Source: Polaribacter sp. Hel1_85 (GTDB lineage: Bacteria; Bacteroidota; Bacteroidia; Flavobacteriales; Flavobacteriaceae). Taken from it: a DNA stretch of 64,000 bases. The position numbers and the translations under genes are program-made. Of the stretch, positions 25,422 through 34,780 are shown piece by piece; within the stretch, counting starts at the first letter, position 1, and every line of letters begins with the position of its first letter. The notes beneath the pieces were generated by a model, which saw nothing but the letters and a program-made list of their open reading frames with translations, did no database searches and had not been told where the DNA came from. The DNA is taken from assembly GCF_000766795.1 (NCBI RefSeq), contig NZ_JPDS01000001.1, positions 5,001 through 69,000 of the forward strand, given 5' to 3'.

Positions 25422-26769
25422 AAACTCAATTTTTGTCCTTTTCTTAGGACTTATTGGGTTACAAACTTCTGCTCAAAAAGTAAAAATTGATGGAGTAGCA
25501 GTAGTTATTGGTAAAAACATTGTTTTAGATTCTGATATTGCTAAATTTAAGCAAGAAGTTGAATTAAGAAGTGAAGGAAAAGTAAAAATTACTGATTGTG
25601 AAATGTTAGAAGAATTAATGCAACAAAAATTAATGGCACATCATGCAATTGTTGATAGTGTTACGGTTTCTGATGCTGAAGTCACAAGTAGAGTAGATAG
25701 AAGTATTCAGTTTTTTACACAACAATATGGTAATGTAGAGAAAGTGATTAAAGCTTATGGTTTTAATGATTTAGATGATTTAAAAAAGGAATTAACAACG
25801 GTTCAAACAGAAAACATCTTAATAGAAAAAGAGCAACAAAAAATTACAGAGAAAGTAGATGTTACTCCAGAAGAAGTTCGCTTATATTATGTTGGTTTAA
25901 AAGAAAAAGGAGAGTTGCCTCAATTTCCTGCAGAAATAGAGTTAGCTCAAATTGTTTTAAAAGCTGTTCCTACAGTAGAAGAAACTGAAAGAGTTATTGC
26001 TAAATTAAATGAGCTTAAAAAGCAAATAGAAGAAGGTGCTAGCTTTAGAATGAAAGCAATTATTAATTCTGATGATCCAGGAGTTACTAATAATGGAGGA
26101 GAATATACAGTAACAAAAGAATCTGCTTTTATTAAAGAATTTAAAGAAATGGCTTTTACGTTAGATATTGGTCAGGTTTCTAAACCATTTAAATCTCAGT
26201 TTGGTTATCATATTATGCAACTACATGCTATAAAAGGTAATACTAGAGTTGCTTCTCATATATTAATGCAACCAGAAGTACCAGAAAGTAAATTAAGAGA
26301 AATTAAAGCTAAAGCAGAACAAATTATTTTAGAAATTAGAGGAGGTAACATCACTTTTAATGAAGCTGTTAAAAAATATTCTAATGATAAAGATACTAAG
26401 AATAACGGAGGTCTTATTGTAAACCCTTCTACAGGAGAATCGAAATTTGATTTAACAAGAATGGATCCTGCTTTTTATGCAAGAGTTAGTGATCTTAAAA
26501 AAGGTGAAATGACAGAACCTTTTTATGATGAAGAAAGATCTGGAGACAAAATGTTTAAGTTTATTTTAATGAGAGACAGAACAGATACTCACGTTGCAGA
26601 TATTATTGAAGATTATGTTAAGGTACAACAATTAGCGCTTCAGAAAAAGAAGGAAGAAACCATTACAAAATGGTCTAAAGAAAAAATAAAAGATACTTAT
26701 ATTAAAATAGGTAATGTTCATGGTAAATGTACTTTTAATAAGAATTGGAAAAAAGAAGTTAGTAAATAA
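25387..26769 (+). CDS. surA: Peptidyl-prolyl isomerase SurA
   Basis: A 460-residue periplasmic chaperone for barrel proteins. It has a signal peptide (about 1-29, ending LQTSAQ), a SurA N-domain starting KIDGVAVVIGKNIVLDSDIA, and two parvulin domains (about 176-280, ELAQIVLKA to FGYHIMQL; about 285-390, ASHILMQPE), followed by a C-terminal helix. The start at 25387 overlaps the preceding gene by 35 bases but is the only one that includes the full signal peptide. Confidence 0.9.
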   Translation: MQHRTTISKYIKNSIFVLFLGLIGLQTSAQKVKIDGVAVVIGKNIVLDSDIAKFKQEVELRSEGKVKITDCEMLEELMQQKLMAHHAIVDSVTVSDAEVTSRVDRSIQFFTQQYGNVEKVIKAYGFNDLDDLKKELTTVQTENILIEKEQQKITEKVDVTPEEVRLYYVGLKEKGELPQFPAEIELAQIVLKAVPTVEETERVIAKLNELKKQIEEGASFRMKAIINSDDPGVTNNGGEYTVTKESAFIKEFKEMAFTLDIGQVSKPFKSQFGYHIMQLHAIKGNTRVASHILMQPEVPESKLREIKAKAEQIILEIRGGNITFNEAVKKYSNDKDTKNNGGLIVNPSTGESKFDLTRMDPAFYARVSDLKKGEMTEPFYDEERSGDKMFKFILMRDRTDTHVADIIEDYVKVQQLALQKKKEETITKWSKEKIKDTYIKIGNVHGKCTFNKNWKKEVSK

Positions 26770-27722
26770 TGTCTGACGTTAAAGCAGTAAAAGATTTAGT
26801 AAAAAAGTACAATGCATTAAAAGCTGAGATCGGAAAAGTAATAATTGGTCAGCAAGAAGCTGTAAATTTTACTTTATTGTCTATTCTTTGTGGCGGGCAC
26901 TCACTGTTAGTTGGGGTTCCTGGATTAGCAAAAACGTTACTTGTAAATACTGTTTCTGATGCTTTAGGTTTGAATTTTAAAAGAATACAATTTACACCAG
27001 ATTTAATGCCTTCTGATATTCTAGGAAGTGAAATTTTAGACGAAAACAGACACTTTAAATTTATAAAAGGACCTGTTTTTTCTAACATTATACTTGCTGA
27101 TGAAATTAATAGAACACCTCCAAAAACACAAGCAGCTCTTTTAGAAGCAATGCAAGAACGTTCTGTTACTGTTTCTGGCAATCATTATAAATTAGACTTA
27201 CCATTTTTTGTTTTAGCAACTCAAAATCCTATTGAACAAGAAGGGACTTACCCTTTGCCAGAAGCTCAGTTAGATAGATTTATGTTTTCTATTTTCTTAG
27301 AATATCCATCATTCGAAGAAGAAGTTGCCGTCGTAAAAAGTACTACAAGTCTTAATAATCCAACTATAACTCCATTATTTTCTTCTGAAGAAATTGTGGA
27401 AGTCCAAAAACTAATCCGTAAAATTCCTGTTGCAGATAATGTTATAGAGTATGCAGTAAGTTTAGTAGGAAAAACAAGGCCAAAATCTAAAGAAGCAGCA
27501 GAGTTAGTAAAATCTTATTTAGATTGGGGAGCAGGACCAAGAGCTTCTCAAAATTTAATTTTAGCGGCCAAAGCTCATGCAGCTGTAAATGGAAAGTTTT
27601 CACCAGATATTGAGGATGTAAAAGCAGTTGCGATTCCTATTTTATCTCACAGAATTGTAAAGAATTATAAAGCAGAAGCAGAAGGAATTACTATTTCAGA
27701 TATTGTAAAATCCCTTCTATAG
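26769..27722 (+). CDS. MoxR family AAA+ ATPase
   Basis: A 317-residue AAA+ protein: GVPGLAKTLLVN (Walker A), LADEINRTPPKTQAALLEAMQE (Walker B), ATQNPIEQEGTYPLPEAQLD (sensor region and pre-sensor insertion). MoxR ATPases act with von Willebrand-domain proteins in folding or metal insertion; none follows here. It overlaps the surA stop by one base and is followed by a terminator. Confidence 0.92.
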   Translation: MSDVKAVKDLVKKYNALKAEIGKVIIGQQEAVNFTLLSILCGGHSLLVGVPGLAKTLLVNTVSDALGLNFKRIQFTPDLMPSDILGSEILDENRHFKFIKGPVFSNIILADEINRTPPKTQAALLEAMQERSVTVSGNHYKLDLPFFVLATQNPIEQEGTYPLPEAQLDRFMFSIFLEYPSFEEEVAVVKSTTSLNNPTITPLFSSEEIVEVQKLIRKIPVADNVIEYAVSLVGKTRPKSKEAAELVKSYLDWGAGPRASQNLILAAKAHAAVNGKFSPDIEDVKAVAIPILSHRIVKNYKAEAEGITISDIVKSLL

Positions 27723-27748
27723 ATAATTTAATAAAAATACTATAAAAA

Positions 27749-27775
27749 AAACACGGCATTTGCCGTGTATTTTTA
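27749..27775 (+). terminator. Terminator after moxR (bidirectional)
   Basis: ACACGGCA pairs with TGCCGTGT (27751-27758 with 27761-27768) between an A-run and a T-run, so it may also end the convergent rsmD transcript. Confidence 0.85.
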
Positions 27776-27796
27776 TGTTTAAAATATAGAGATATT

Positions 27797-28336
27797 TTAG
27801 TTGTTTTCAAAAAAGCTAAATACATTACCACCATAGCGTTTATCATAACTATGGTTTTCATGTTTAGATAAATCTGTATGTTTAGAATGTTCAACAATTA
27901 AAACTCCTTCTTCGTTTAACAGGTTTCTTGAAAAAACTAAATCTACAATTTTTAAAAATTGCTCTGCTTCAAAATCATAAGGTGGATCTGCAAAAATTAC
28001 ATCTGCTTGTAAAGACGTTTTTTCTAAAAACTTGTATACATCACTTTTAAAAGTATTTATAGGTAATTCTAATTCTTTTGCAACACTATTAATATATTTA
28101 ATACAACCAAAATGAGCATCAATTGCATAAATTGATTTAGTACCTCTAGAAGCAAACTCGTAGCTTATATTTCCTGTTCCAGAAAATAAATCTATTACTG
28201 AAATACTATCAAAATAATAGGTGTTATTTAAGATATTAAACAACGATTCTTTTGCCATATCTGTTGTAGGACGAACAGGTAAGTTTTTAGGCGCTGTTAA
28301 ACGTCTGCTTTTGTATTTTCCAGAAATTATTCTCAT
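27797..28336 (-). CDS. rsmD: 16S rRNA (guanine966-N2)-methyltransferase RsmD
   Basis: A 179-residue SAM methyltransferase: MRIISGKYKSRRL, RPTTDMAKESLFNIL, VIDLFSGTGNISYEFASRG (motif I) and IFADPPYDF (catalytic DPPY). Length matches the family. It overlaps the DUF3822 gene by 4 bases (ATGA). Confidence 0.94.
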   Translation of the reverse strand: MRIISGKYKSRRLTAPKNLPVRPTTDMAKESLFNILNNTYYFDSISVIDLFSGTGNISYEFASRGTKSIYAIDAHFGCIKYINSVAKELELPINTFKSDVYKFLEKTSLQADVIFADPPYDFEAEQFLKIVDLVFSRNLLNEEGVLIVEHSKHTDLSKHENHSYDKRYGGNVFSFFENN

Positions 28337-29169
28337 GAATTTAAAAGGATGTAATTTGAGTGTTTAGAAGAATTTAATTGTTTGAAAATGCTATTATTAC
28401 TTTCTAAAAAGTAAATATTTCTAATGTATTGATATGTAATGTTATATATTTCTGATTCTAATTCAATATCTCCTGTAAAATATAGTTTCACTTTCTCTAC
28501 ATCTAATTTTAATTGTTCAAATGTAAATAAGATGTAATAGATAAAGTCTTCTTTAGTTTCAAAATAGAAAGTATTTGAAAACTCTAATTGTTTGTTTTGA
28601 AGTACTACTATATCAAAATTTTCTTTAGAAACATTTACATACACTTTTTTTTCATCATTATTATTTAAAGAAATTAATTTTTCTATAAATATAGTAAGAT
28701 GATGTTTGTATTCAAATTCGCCAAAATTTTGAAATAAGTAATTATTAATATTTACATATGGAACGTAAACGTTTTTGGCATTTATACTTTGTATATCGTC
28801 AAATGCAATAAAATCTGTAGCAAGTGTTTTAATATTAAAATTAAGATATTCAGAAAGCTTGTTTTCAGAAAAATACGGGTTAGGTACTAATGTAAATAAG
28901 TTATTCTGATGTATAACTAATACAGAAGAAAAATCTTTTTGTAAATGAGTATCAGTTTTAAAAATCTCTTCAATTTTTTTTAATAGATTTTCTGGTGTAA
29001 TTTGTTTTTCTTCAAATATATATTGAGAAAAGTATGACGTTTCTTTTGATACGTTATTAGTTATACAAAAAGAAAATCCATCCAAATTAAATTGGATGGA
29101 TAACTTAGTATCTTTTGTGTTTAATAAAGTAATATTACTATTCTTTTTTATCACTATCATTTTTGTCAT
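28333..29169 (-). CDS. DUF3822 family protein
   Basis: About 278 residues, upstream of rsmD as in many Bacteroidetes. It has an actin-like/ribonuclease-H-like pattern (LSIQFNLDGFSFCITN, KVYVNVSKENFDIVVLQNKQ, VEKVKLYFTGDIELESEIYN), as known for DUF3822. Function unknown. The frame opens at 29190, but starts at 29169 or 29160 shorten the overlap with the preceding gene and are preferred. Confidence 0.78.
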   Translation of the reverse strand: MTKMIVIKKNSNITLLNTKDTKLSIQFNLDGFSFCITNNVSKETSYFSQYIFEEKQITPENLLKKIEEIFKTDTHLQKDFSSVLVIHQNNLFTLVPNPYFSENKLSEYLNFNIKTLATDFIAFDDIQSINAKNVYVPYVNINNYLFQNFGEFEYKHHLTIFIEKLISLNNNDEKKVYVNVSKENFDIVVLQNKQLEFSNTFYFETKEDFIYYILFTFEQLKLDVEKVKLYFTGDIELESEIYNITYQYIRNIYFLESNNSIFKQLNSSKHSNYILLNS

Positions 29170-29872
29170 AAGAAGGAGGCCAGTTACCACCAGTTGAAAC
29201 TTCTTCTAAAGAACCAACAGAAACATATTCTCCTTTAATTTGGTCTGTAGCAATAGCTTCTAATTCTTGTTTAATCAAAGATTTATCCATTCCTTTTAAA
29301 ATACCTGATTTTTCAGTTTTTACTAAGAAAGTTGGTACTACTAAACCTTGTACTTTTTCTACGGTTCCTACTTCAATTTCAAATTCTTTTCCATCTGTTC
29401 CAGGAACTTTAAACATATCATTATAGTTTCTGCCTTCAAAATACTTTGCAACAGCTTCATAACCAATAGTGTCTGTTTTTCTTCTTTCTACATCAATAAT
29501 AATTCCACCACCTCTATTTTCTTTTTCTACAATAGTTTTAGTTTCTGTTAAAGCCAATTTTGCAGTATCAATAAATTTAATTAGACCAGATTTGTCTTTC
29601 GTGTAATTTCCAGTTACTTCTAAATATTTTACTTCAGCATCTCTAATTATTTTTAACTTTTCAATAACCTTAGCATACTTTGTCACTTTATTTTTATTGA
29701 AAATAATTGGTTGCATTATTCCGTAATAAATTTTATAAACTAAAAACACCGATAAAACCAATAATAATATTGATGCTATCCATCTTAATTTTAAAGGTAA
29801 ATATTTAACTATAACAATAGCTAAAAGTATTGCAACTAAAACTGCTGCCAATATCATTCCGAGTAATCCCAT
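29138..29872 (-). CDS. Conserved membrane-anchored protein of unknown function
   Basis: A 244-residue protein with two N-terminal helices (about 3-24 and 31-52) then a long soluble part with a coiled region (VTKYAKVIEKLKIIRDAEVK) and beta-rich C-terminal half. I do not recognise a Pfam family. It leads an operon with DUF3822 and rsmD. Confidence 0.7.
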   Translation of the reverse strand: MGLLGMILAAVLVAILLAIVIVKYLPLKLRWIASILLLVLSVFLVYKIYYGIMQPIIFNKNKVTKYAKVIEKLKIIRDAEVKYLEVTGNYTKDKSGLIKFIDTAKLALTETKTIVEKENRGGGIIIDVERRKTDTIGYEAVAKYFEGRNYNDMFKVPGTDGKEFEIEVGTVEKVQGLVVPTFLVKTEKSGILKGMDKSLIKQELEAIATDQIKGEYVSVGSLEEVSTGGNWPPSYDKNDSDKKE

Positions 29873-29952
29873 TTTTATTATGTTTTTTTAATAGTCTTAA
29901 GCAAATCTACAATTTTTTTTTTATGATAAAAACTTTTATTTACAAATCAATG

Positions 29953-29960
29953 TATCTTTG
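29953..29960 (+). promoter_or_regulatory. Candidate -7 box for the RecD-like helicase gene
   Basis: TATCTTTG fits TAnnTTTG, 16 bases before the start codon; no TTG at the expected distance. Confidence 0.4.
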
Positions 29961-29976
29961 TTGAATTAATTTTTAT

Positions 29977-31401
29977 ATGATAAAAAAATCACCCGAATTT
30001 CACTCAGAATTATTGAAAAAGTTTCAATATTCGCCAACTTCTAAACAAAATCAACTTTTAAAGCTACTTAGCGACTTTACATTTAGTGAAGATAAAGAAG
30101 ATTTGTTTTTATTGAAGGGATATGCAGGTACAGGAAAAACGACAACAATAAGTGCTTTTGTTAATAGTTTGTCTGCAGCTGGTAAAAAAGCAGTTTTATT
30201 AGCGCCAACAGGTAGAGCCGCAAAAGTAATTTCTGTTTACTCAAAAAGACCAGCTTTTACAATTCATAAAAAAATATATTTCCCCAAAAAACAATCTAAT
30301 GGTTCTGTAGATTTTGTTTTACAAACAAATAAACACAGAAATACCATTTTTATTATTGATGAAGCATCTATGATCCCTGATAGTAGACAAAATCAAAAAT
30401 TATTTGAATCTGGTTCTTTGTTAGATGATTTAATAAGATATGTGTATTCTGGACATCAATGTAAATTAATATTTATTGGAGATACAGCACAACTTCCACC
30501 AGTAAAACTAAATATAAGTCCTGCATTAGAAGAAGATACTTTAATGTATGATTATCATAAAAACGTAACTGAAATTGAGTTGGATGAGGTTATGCGTCAG
30601 CATGAAAGTTCTGGTATTTTAGCAAATGCAACTTTATTAAGATTAATGATTCAGAATAATACAACTAATTTTCAATTTGATATTAATTTTCCTGATATTA
30701 TAAGGTTGGATGATGGTTATGATATTGAAGATGCTTTGGTAACTGCTTATGATAATGATGGAGTAGAAGACACTGCTTTTATTGTACGTTCTAACAAAAG
30801 AGCAAACCAATATAATCAACAAATTCGTATGAAAATTCGTGGTCAAGAAAACGAAATTTCTGCAGGAGATTATATTATGGTTGTAAAAAACAATTATTAT
30901 TGGTTAAAAGAAAGCTCTGCTGCAGGTTTTATTGCAAATGGAGATATTTGTGAAGTGTTAAAAATATTTTCGATTAAAGAATTGTATGGTTTTAAATTTG
31001 CCGAAGTTGAAGTTAGAATGATTGACTATCCAGATATGCAACCTTTTGAAACTGTTTTGTTATTAGATACTTTAACTAGTGAAACTCCTTCTTTAACTTA
31101 TGAGGAATCAAATAAATTATATCAGGCAGTAAAAGAGGATTACGCGCACGAAAAGTCTAAATATAAACAGTTTATGGCAATTAAAAAGAATGTTTTTTTT
31201 AATGCGTTGCAAGTAAAGTTTTCTTACTCTATGACATGTCATAAATCTCAAGGAGGACAATGGAAAACTGTATTTATAGAACAGCCTTATTTGCCAGAAG
31301 GAGTTTCTAAAGAATATTATAGATGGTTATATACAGCTTTAACAAGAGCACAAGAAAAACTATATTTAATTGGTTTTAAAGAAGATTTCTTTAGTGATTA
31401 A
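29977..31401 (+). CDS. RecD-like superfamily 1 DNA helicase
   Basis: A 474-residue 5'-3' helicase-type ATPase: LLKGYAGTGKTTTISAFV (Walker A), IIDEASMIPDSRQNQK (Walker B, DEAS), FIGDTAQLPPV (motif III), and the C-terminal UvrD-like TCHKSQGGQWKTVFIEQ and YTALTRAQEKLYLIG. It lacks the N-terminal extension of RecD2. The gene is single and convergent with the lpxR-like gene (4-base overlap). Confidence 0.88.
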   Translation: MIKKSPEFHSELLKKFQYSPTSKQNQLLKLLSDFTFSEDKEDLFLLKGYAGTGKTTTISAFVNSLSAAGKKAVLLAPTGRAAKVISVYSKRPAFTIHKKIYFPKKQSNGSVDFVLQTNKHRNTIFIIDEASMIPDSRQNQKLFESGSLLDDLIRYVYSGHQCKLIFIGDTAQLPPVKLNISPALEEDTLMYDYHKNVTEIELDEVMRQHESSGILANATLLRLMIQNNTTNFQFDINFPDIIRLDDGYDIEDALVTAYDNDGVEDTAFIVRSNKRANQYNQQIRMKIRGQENEISAGDYIMVVKNNYYWLKESSAAGFIANGDICEVLKIFSIKELYGFKFAEVEVRMIDYPDMQPFETVLLLDTLTSETPSLTYEESNKLYQAVKEDYAHEKSKYKQFMAIKKNVFFNALQVKFSYSMTCHKSQGGQWKTVFIEQPYLPEGVSKEYYRWLYTALTRAQEKLYLIGFKEDFFSD

Positions 31402-32349
31402 TAAAGTAAGTAGTTAATTGTAATACTTCCATACTTATGTCCATAAGTAAATCTTAAATCATTAGATTTGTTTGTATTATATCTAAAAGCATATCCAAAA
31501 TTAAAACGATTAACGGTTAATCTTAAACCTAATTCGACATCAAAAACTAGTGGCACTAATTCTTTTGTAACTAAGCTAGCTTTGTTTAAAAAACTTCCTT
31601 GCAGAGTTGCATCATAAGCTGCATAACGTAACATTGGTTTTATATAAAAAAAGGACTCAACTTCTCTAAAAGAGTTGTTCTGTTCATTATTTAAACTAGT
31701 GTTAAAGGCAATTGAATTAGATAGTTTTTGTAAAGGTTTAAGCCCTATTCTTGCATTAAAACCTGTAGACATATTTGTATAAACTGTACCTAAATTAAAA
31801 TTACTTGTCCAAGTAATATCAAAATTATTTTTCTCAGTTTTTAAGATTGTTTTTAAATATTCAGCATTAAAATTTAAAGCAAAAGCATTTTTTATTTGAT
31901 ACTCCCAACCAACTGCTTTCTTAAAACCATAAATATCATGAATAAACTCTTGCAGTTCTTTTGCATAAGAATTAGAACCTATTACACCAACTTGTACAGA
32001 TGTATTTAAAATTTGTTGATTTTTATAGACTCTATTTATGCCAAAGCATCCATATAAATAACCAGCAAAAGGTCTATCATGTTTTGTAATGTTATCTACT
32101 GTAGCTTTATAAGGAGTATACATTTCATGTCTTAATTGTAACTCTAAAATACGTTTTTCTAAAGATTCAGTTTTTTTTTTCAGAAAGATATCTATATGCT
32201 AAAAAAATACCACTAGAATAATACCTATCTCTAACAGTAGACACATATAAATCATTGTCTGTAATTAGACTTATTTCTTTAGAAAATTTTTCTTGAGATA
32301 TTGTATACGTTGAAACAAATATAAGAAGAGTTAAAGTGAAATATTTCAT
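31398..32349 (-). pseudogene. LpxR-like lipid A deacylase, frameshifted in a homopolymer
   Basis: LpxR (DUF2219) is an outer-membrane enzyme that removes the 3'-acyloxyacyl group of lipid A. The first part (from ATG 32349) has a signal peptide and TDNDLYVSTVRDRYYSSG, with the catalytic-type Asn-Asp and Ser. It runs into TGA at 32167-32169, just after ten A residues (T10 at 32171-32180 on the plus strand). Removing one A restores the frame (EKKTESLEKRILELQLRH, then MYTPYKATVDN) into the second part, which holds DRPFAGYLYG, the candidate catalytic His (QEFIHDIYGFKKAVGWEYQ) and the remaining barrel. A TATATTTG box sits at 32356-32363, about 7 bases before the ATG. Confidence 0.8.
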
Positions 32350-32442
32350 TAAAAACAAATATAAAAGAACTTAATTAAAATGCTCTTTTTTTTATGGATT
32401 TCTGAAAAAAAAAGTTATTTTTAGACCAAGTAAAAAGAATTA

Positions 32443-33300
32443 ATGGAGACTAAAGAAGGATTAAGTTCAGAAGACTTTCAGAATGCTAAAAATAGTACAG
32501 AATTATTCGCTCTTATTAAAGAGAAGAATAAGGCATGTAAGAAAGTAAAAGAAACACTTGTATATAATGAAGAATTAAGGTTACTTCAAATAGAACTTGT
32601 TAAGTTACAAAGATGGATATCAAAAAATAATAAACGTGTTGCTATTATTTTTGAAGGTAGAGATGCTGCTGGTAAAGGTGGTAATATTCGTAGATTTATG
32701 GAGCATTTAAATCCACGTTCTAGTAGGTTAGTCGCATTAAATAAGCCAACAGAAATAGAAAAAGGACAATGGTATTTTCAACGTTATATAAAAGAATTAC
32801 CAAACCCTGGTGAAATTGTTTTTTTTGATAGAAGTTGGTATAATAGAGCTGTTGTAGAACCTGTTATGGGATTTTGTTCAGATAACCAATATAAGAAATT
32901 TTTAGTGCAAGTTCCTGAGTTTGAGCACATGATGTATGAAGATGGAGCTGTTATTATTAAATTTTGGCTTTCTATAACTAAAGATGAGCAATTAAAACGT
33001 TTTGAAGGAAGAAAAGAAAATCCTTTAAAAAGATGGAAATTTAGTCCTGTAGATAAACAAGGGCAAATTCTATGGGATAGATATACACACTTTAAAGAAG
33101 AAATGTTTTCTAAAACACATACATCTTATAGTCCATGGATGATGATAAAAACAAACGATAAAAAAGTAGCAAGATTAGAAGCTATTAGGCATGTTTTATC
33201 TCAGTTTGATTATGAAGGTAAAGAAGAAGCAAAAACAATTTTAAACCCAGACCCTAATGTTGTGATGCGTTACTATAGATCTAACACTAATATCGATTAA
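32443..33300 (+). CDS. ppk2: Polyphosphate kinase 2, first of two
   Basis: A 285-residue PPK2 that transfers phosphate between polyphosphate and nucleotides. Walker A FEGRDAAGKGGNIRR, Walker B FFDRSWYNRAVVEPVMGFC and the lid LKRFEGRKENPLKRWKFSP are present; one catalytic domain only. It is followed 4 bases later by a paralogue, so both are co-transcribed. Confidence 0.93.
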   Translation: METKEGLSSEDFQNAKNSTELFALIKEKNKACKKVKETLVYNEELRLLQIELVKLQRWISKNNKRVAIIFEGRDAAGKGGNIRRFMEHLNPRSSRLVALNKPTEIEKGQWYFQRYIKELPNPGEIVFFDRSWYNRAVVEPVMGFCSDNQYKKFLVQVPEFEHMMYEDGAVIIKFWLSITKDEQLKRFEGRKENPLKRWKFSPVDKQGQILWDRYTHFKEEMFSKTHTSYSPWMMIKTNDKKVARLEAIRHVLSQFDYEGKEEAKTILNPDPNVVMRYYRSNTNID

Positions 33301-33304
33301 ATTT

Positions 33305-34087
33305 ATGATGGAAATATCAGCTAAAAATTTAAAAAAGCTCAATTCTAAAAAAGGATTATTGGCACTTTTATCTAAACAACCTTTAAACATAGAAAGAGCA
33401 ATTAGATATGTAGATTATCAAAGAAAACTTGAAAAACTTCAAGTAGAATTAATTCGTTTACAAACTTGGGCAATAAATAATGATGAAAGGATTATTGTAG
33501 TTTTTCAAGGTAGAGATGCAGCAGGAAAAGGTGGTGCAATAAGAAGGTTAACAGAACGTATTAATCCACGTCATATGCGTATTGTTGCTTTGCCAAAACC
33601 AACTAAAGATGAACAATCTCAATGGTATTTTCAAAGATATGTTGAGCAGTTTCCAAAAGCTGGTGAAATCGTTTTTTTTGATAGAAGTTGGTACAATAGA
33701 GCAGTTGTAGAGCCCGTTAATGATTTTTGTACTGAAAAGGAGTATCAAATTTTTATGAATCAAGTAAATGATTTTGAAAGAATGATTTTAGAGTCTGGTA
33801 TTCATTTAGTTAAAATTTATATGTCTATTTCTAAAAAAGAACAAGCTAAGCGTTTTGCAGATATAAAAAGTGATCCATTAAAACAATGGAAAATGACCAA
33901 GTTAGATGAGAAAGCACAAGATCTATGGGATGATTATACAGAATATAAGAAAGCCATGTTTGCAAAAACAAATACAGAAATTTCTCCTTGGAAAATTATT
34001 AGAGCAAATCGAAAAACAGAAGCTCGTATAAATGTGATTAATCACATATTAGACAGTATTCCTTATGATAAAGATTTAAAAATTTAA
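33305..34087 (+). CDS. ppk2: Polyphosphate kinase 2, second of two
   Basis: A 260-residue PPK2 paralogue with the same motifs (FQGRDAAGKGGAIRRLTERI, FFDRSWYNRAVVEPV) but a shorter N-terminus and a different lid (AKRFADIKSDPLKQWKMTKL). Divergence from its neighbour suggests the pair may differ in nucleotide or direction preference. The 3' end overlaps the convergent phosphatase gene by 4 bases. Confidence 0.92.
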   Translation: MMEISAKNLKKLNSKKGLLALLSKQPLNIERAIRYVDYQRKLEKLQVELIRLQTWAINNDERIIVVFQGRDAAGKGGAIRRLTERINPRHMRIVALPKPTKDEQSQWYFQRYVEQFPKAGEIVFFDRSWYNRAVVEPVNDFCTEKEYQIFMNQVNDFERMILESGIHLVKIYMSISKKEQAKRFADIKSDPLKQWKMTKLDEKAQDLWDDYTEYKKAMFAKTNTEISPWKIIRANRKTEARINVINHILDSIPYDKDLKI

Positions 34088-34716
34088 TCGAGTCCTTTTT
34101 TTACATTAGAGAAAATAAAATATATTTCTGCTGCAATCTGTTCATTCGTTATCAAATACGTTTCGTCTTGTAATTCTGTTCCATCTGAAGACTTTGGGTC
34201 AACAAAAGGTAAATGAAATCTATATGTTGCTTCAGGAATAAAAGGACAATTTGCGTCTGCATTATTACAAGTAGTTATAGCTATAAAAGGTTTTTTATTC
34301 ACTTCATTATCATATCTTTTAGAAAAACCTAAGATAGATTTAGTTGTGCCTTTAAAAGATATTACATACTTTGGGTTTTGATGAGAGAAGTTTTCTAAAT
34401 TAAATGTAAAACCTACTTTTTGCAAGGTTTTTACTGTATTTTTAAAAAAAGCAGTTACTTCTGTTCCTCCAGAAAAACTATTTATGTTTAGATTAAAATA
34501 ATTTGCGGCGAAAAATCCCCAAACCTGACCTAATTGACTTCTTCTTGAGTTGTGAGTACAGATGAAATTTAAATTCACTACACCTTCTTTTTTGTATTCT
34601 TCTAATATTCCTTCAGAGATTTTTAGTAATAAGTTCTTTCTATCATCACTTAAAGTAATTTTATCATAAGCATTTAAAAAGAAATTTTCTGCAGAAATAG
34701 TAGAAGTCATAATCAT
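34084..34716 (-). CDS. Low-molecular-weight phosphatase / arsenate reductase-like protein
   Basis: A 210-residue protein of the low-molecular-weight tyrosine phosphatase fold. NLNFICTHNSRRSQLGQVWG holds the CX5R(S) loop (Cys53, Arg59), followed by FSGGTEVTAFFKNTVKTL, and CNNADANCPFIPEATYRFHL with DP near the end. A role in arsenate reduction is possible (thioredoxin-type ArsC share the fold), but no ars genes are nearby. A consensus promoter precedes it. Confidence 0.8.
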   Translation of the reverse strand: MIMTSTISAENFFLNAYDKITLSDDRKNLLLKISEGILEEYKKEGVVNLNFICTHNSRRSQLGQVWGFFAANYFNLNINSFSGGTEVTAFFKNTVKTLQKVGFTFNLENFSHQNPKYVISFKGTTKSILGFSKRYDNEVNKKPFIAITTCNNADANCPFIPEATYRFHLPFVDPKSSDGTELQDETYLITNEQIAAEIYFIFSNVKKGLD

Positions 34717-34732
34717 CTTGTTATTTTTGTAA

Positions 34733-34762
34733 CAAAGATACTGTCTTCAAAATTGAAAACAA
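34733..34762 (-). promoter_or_regulatory. Phosphatase gene promoter (TTG-N19-TATCTTTG)
   Basis: On the minus strand TTG (34762-34760), 19 bases, TATCTTTG (34740-34733), about 17 bases before the start codon. Confidence 0.7.
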
Positions 34763-34780
34763 ATAAATATAAGGTTAAGA

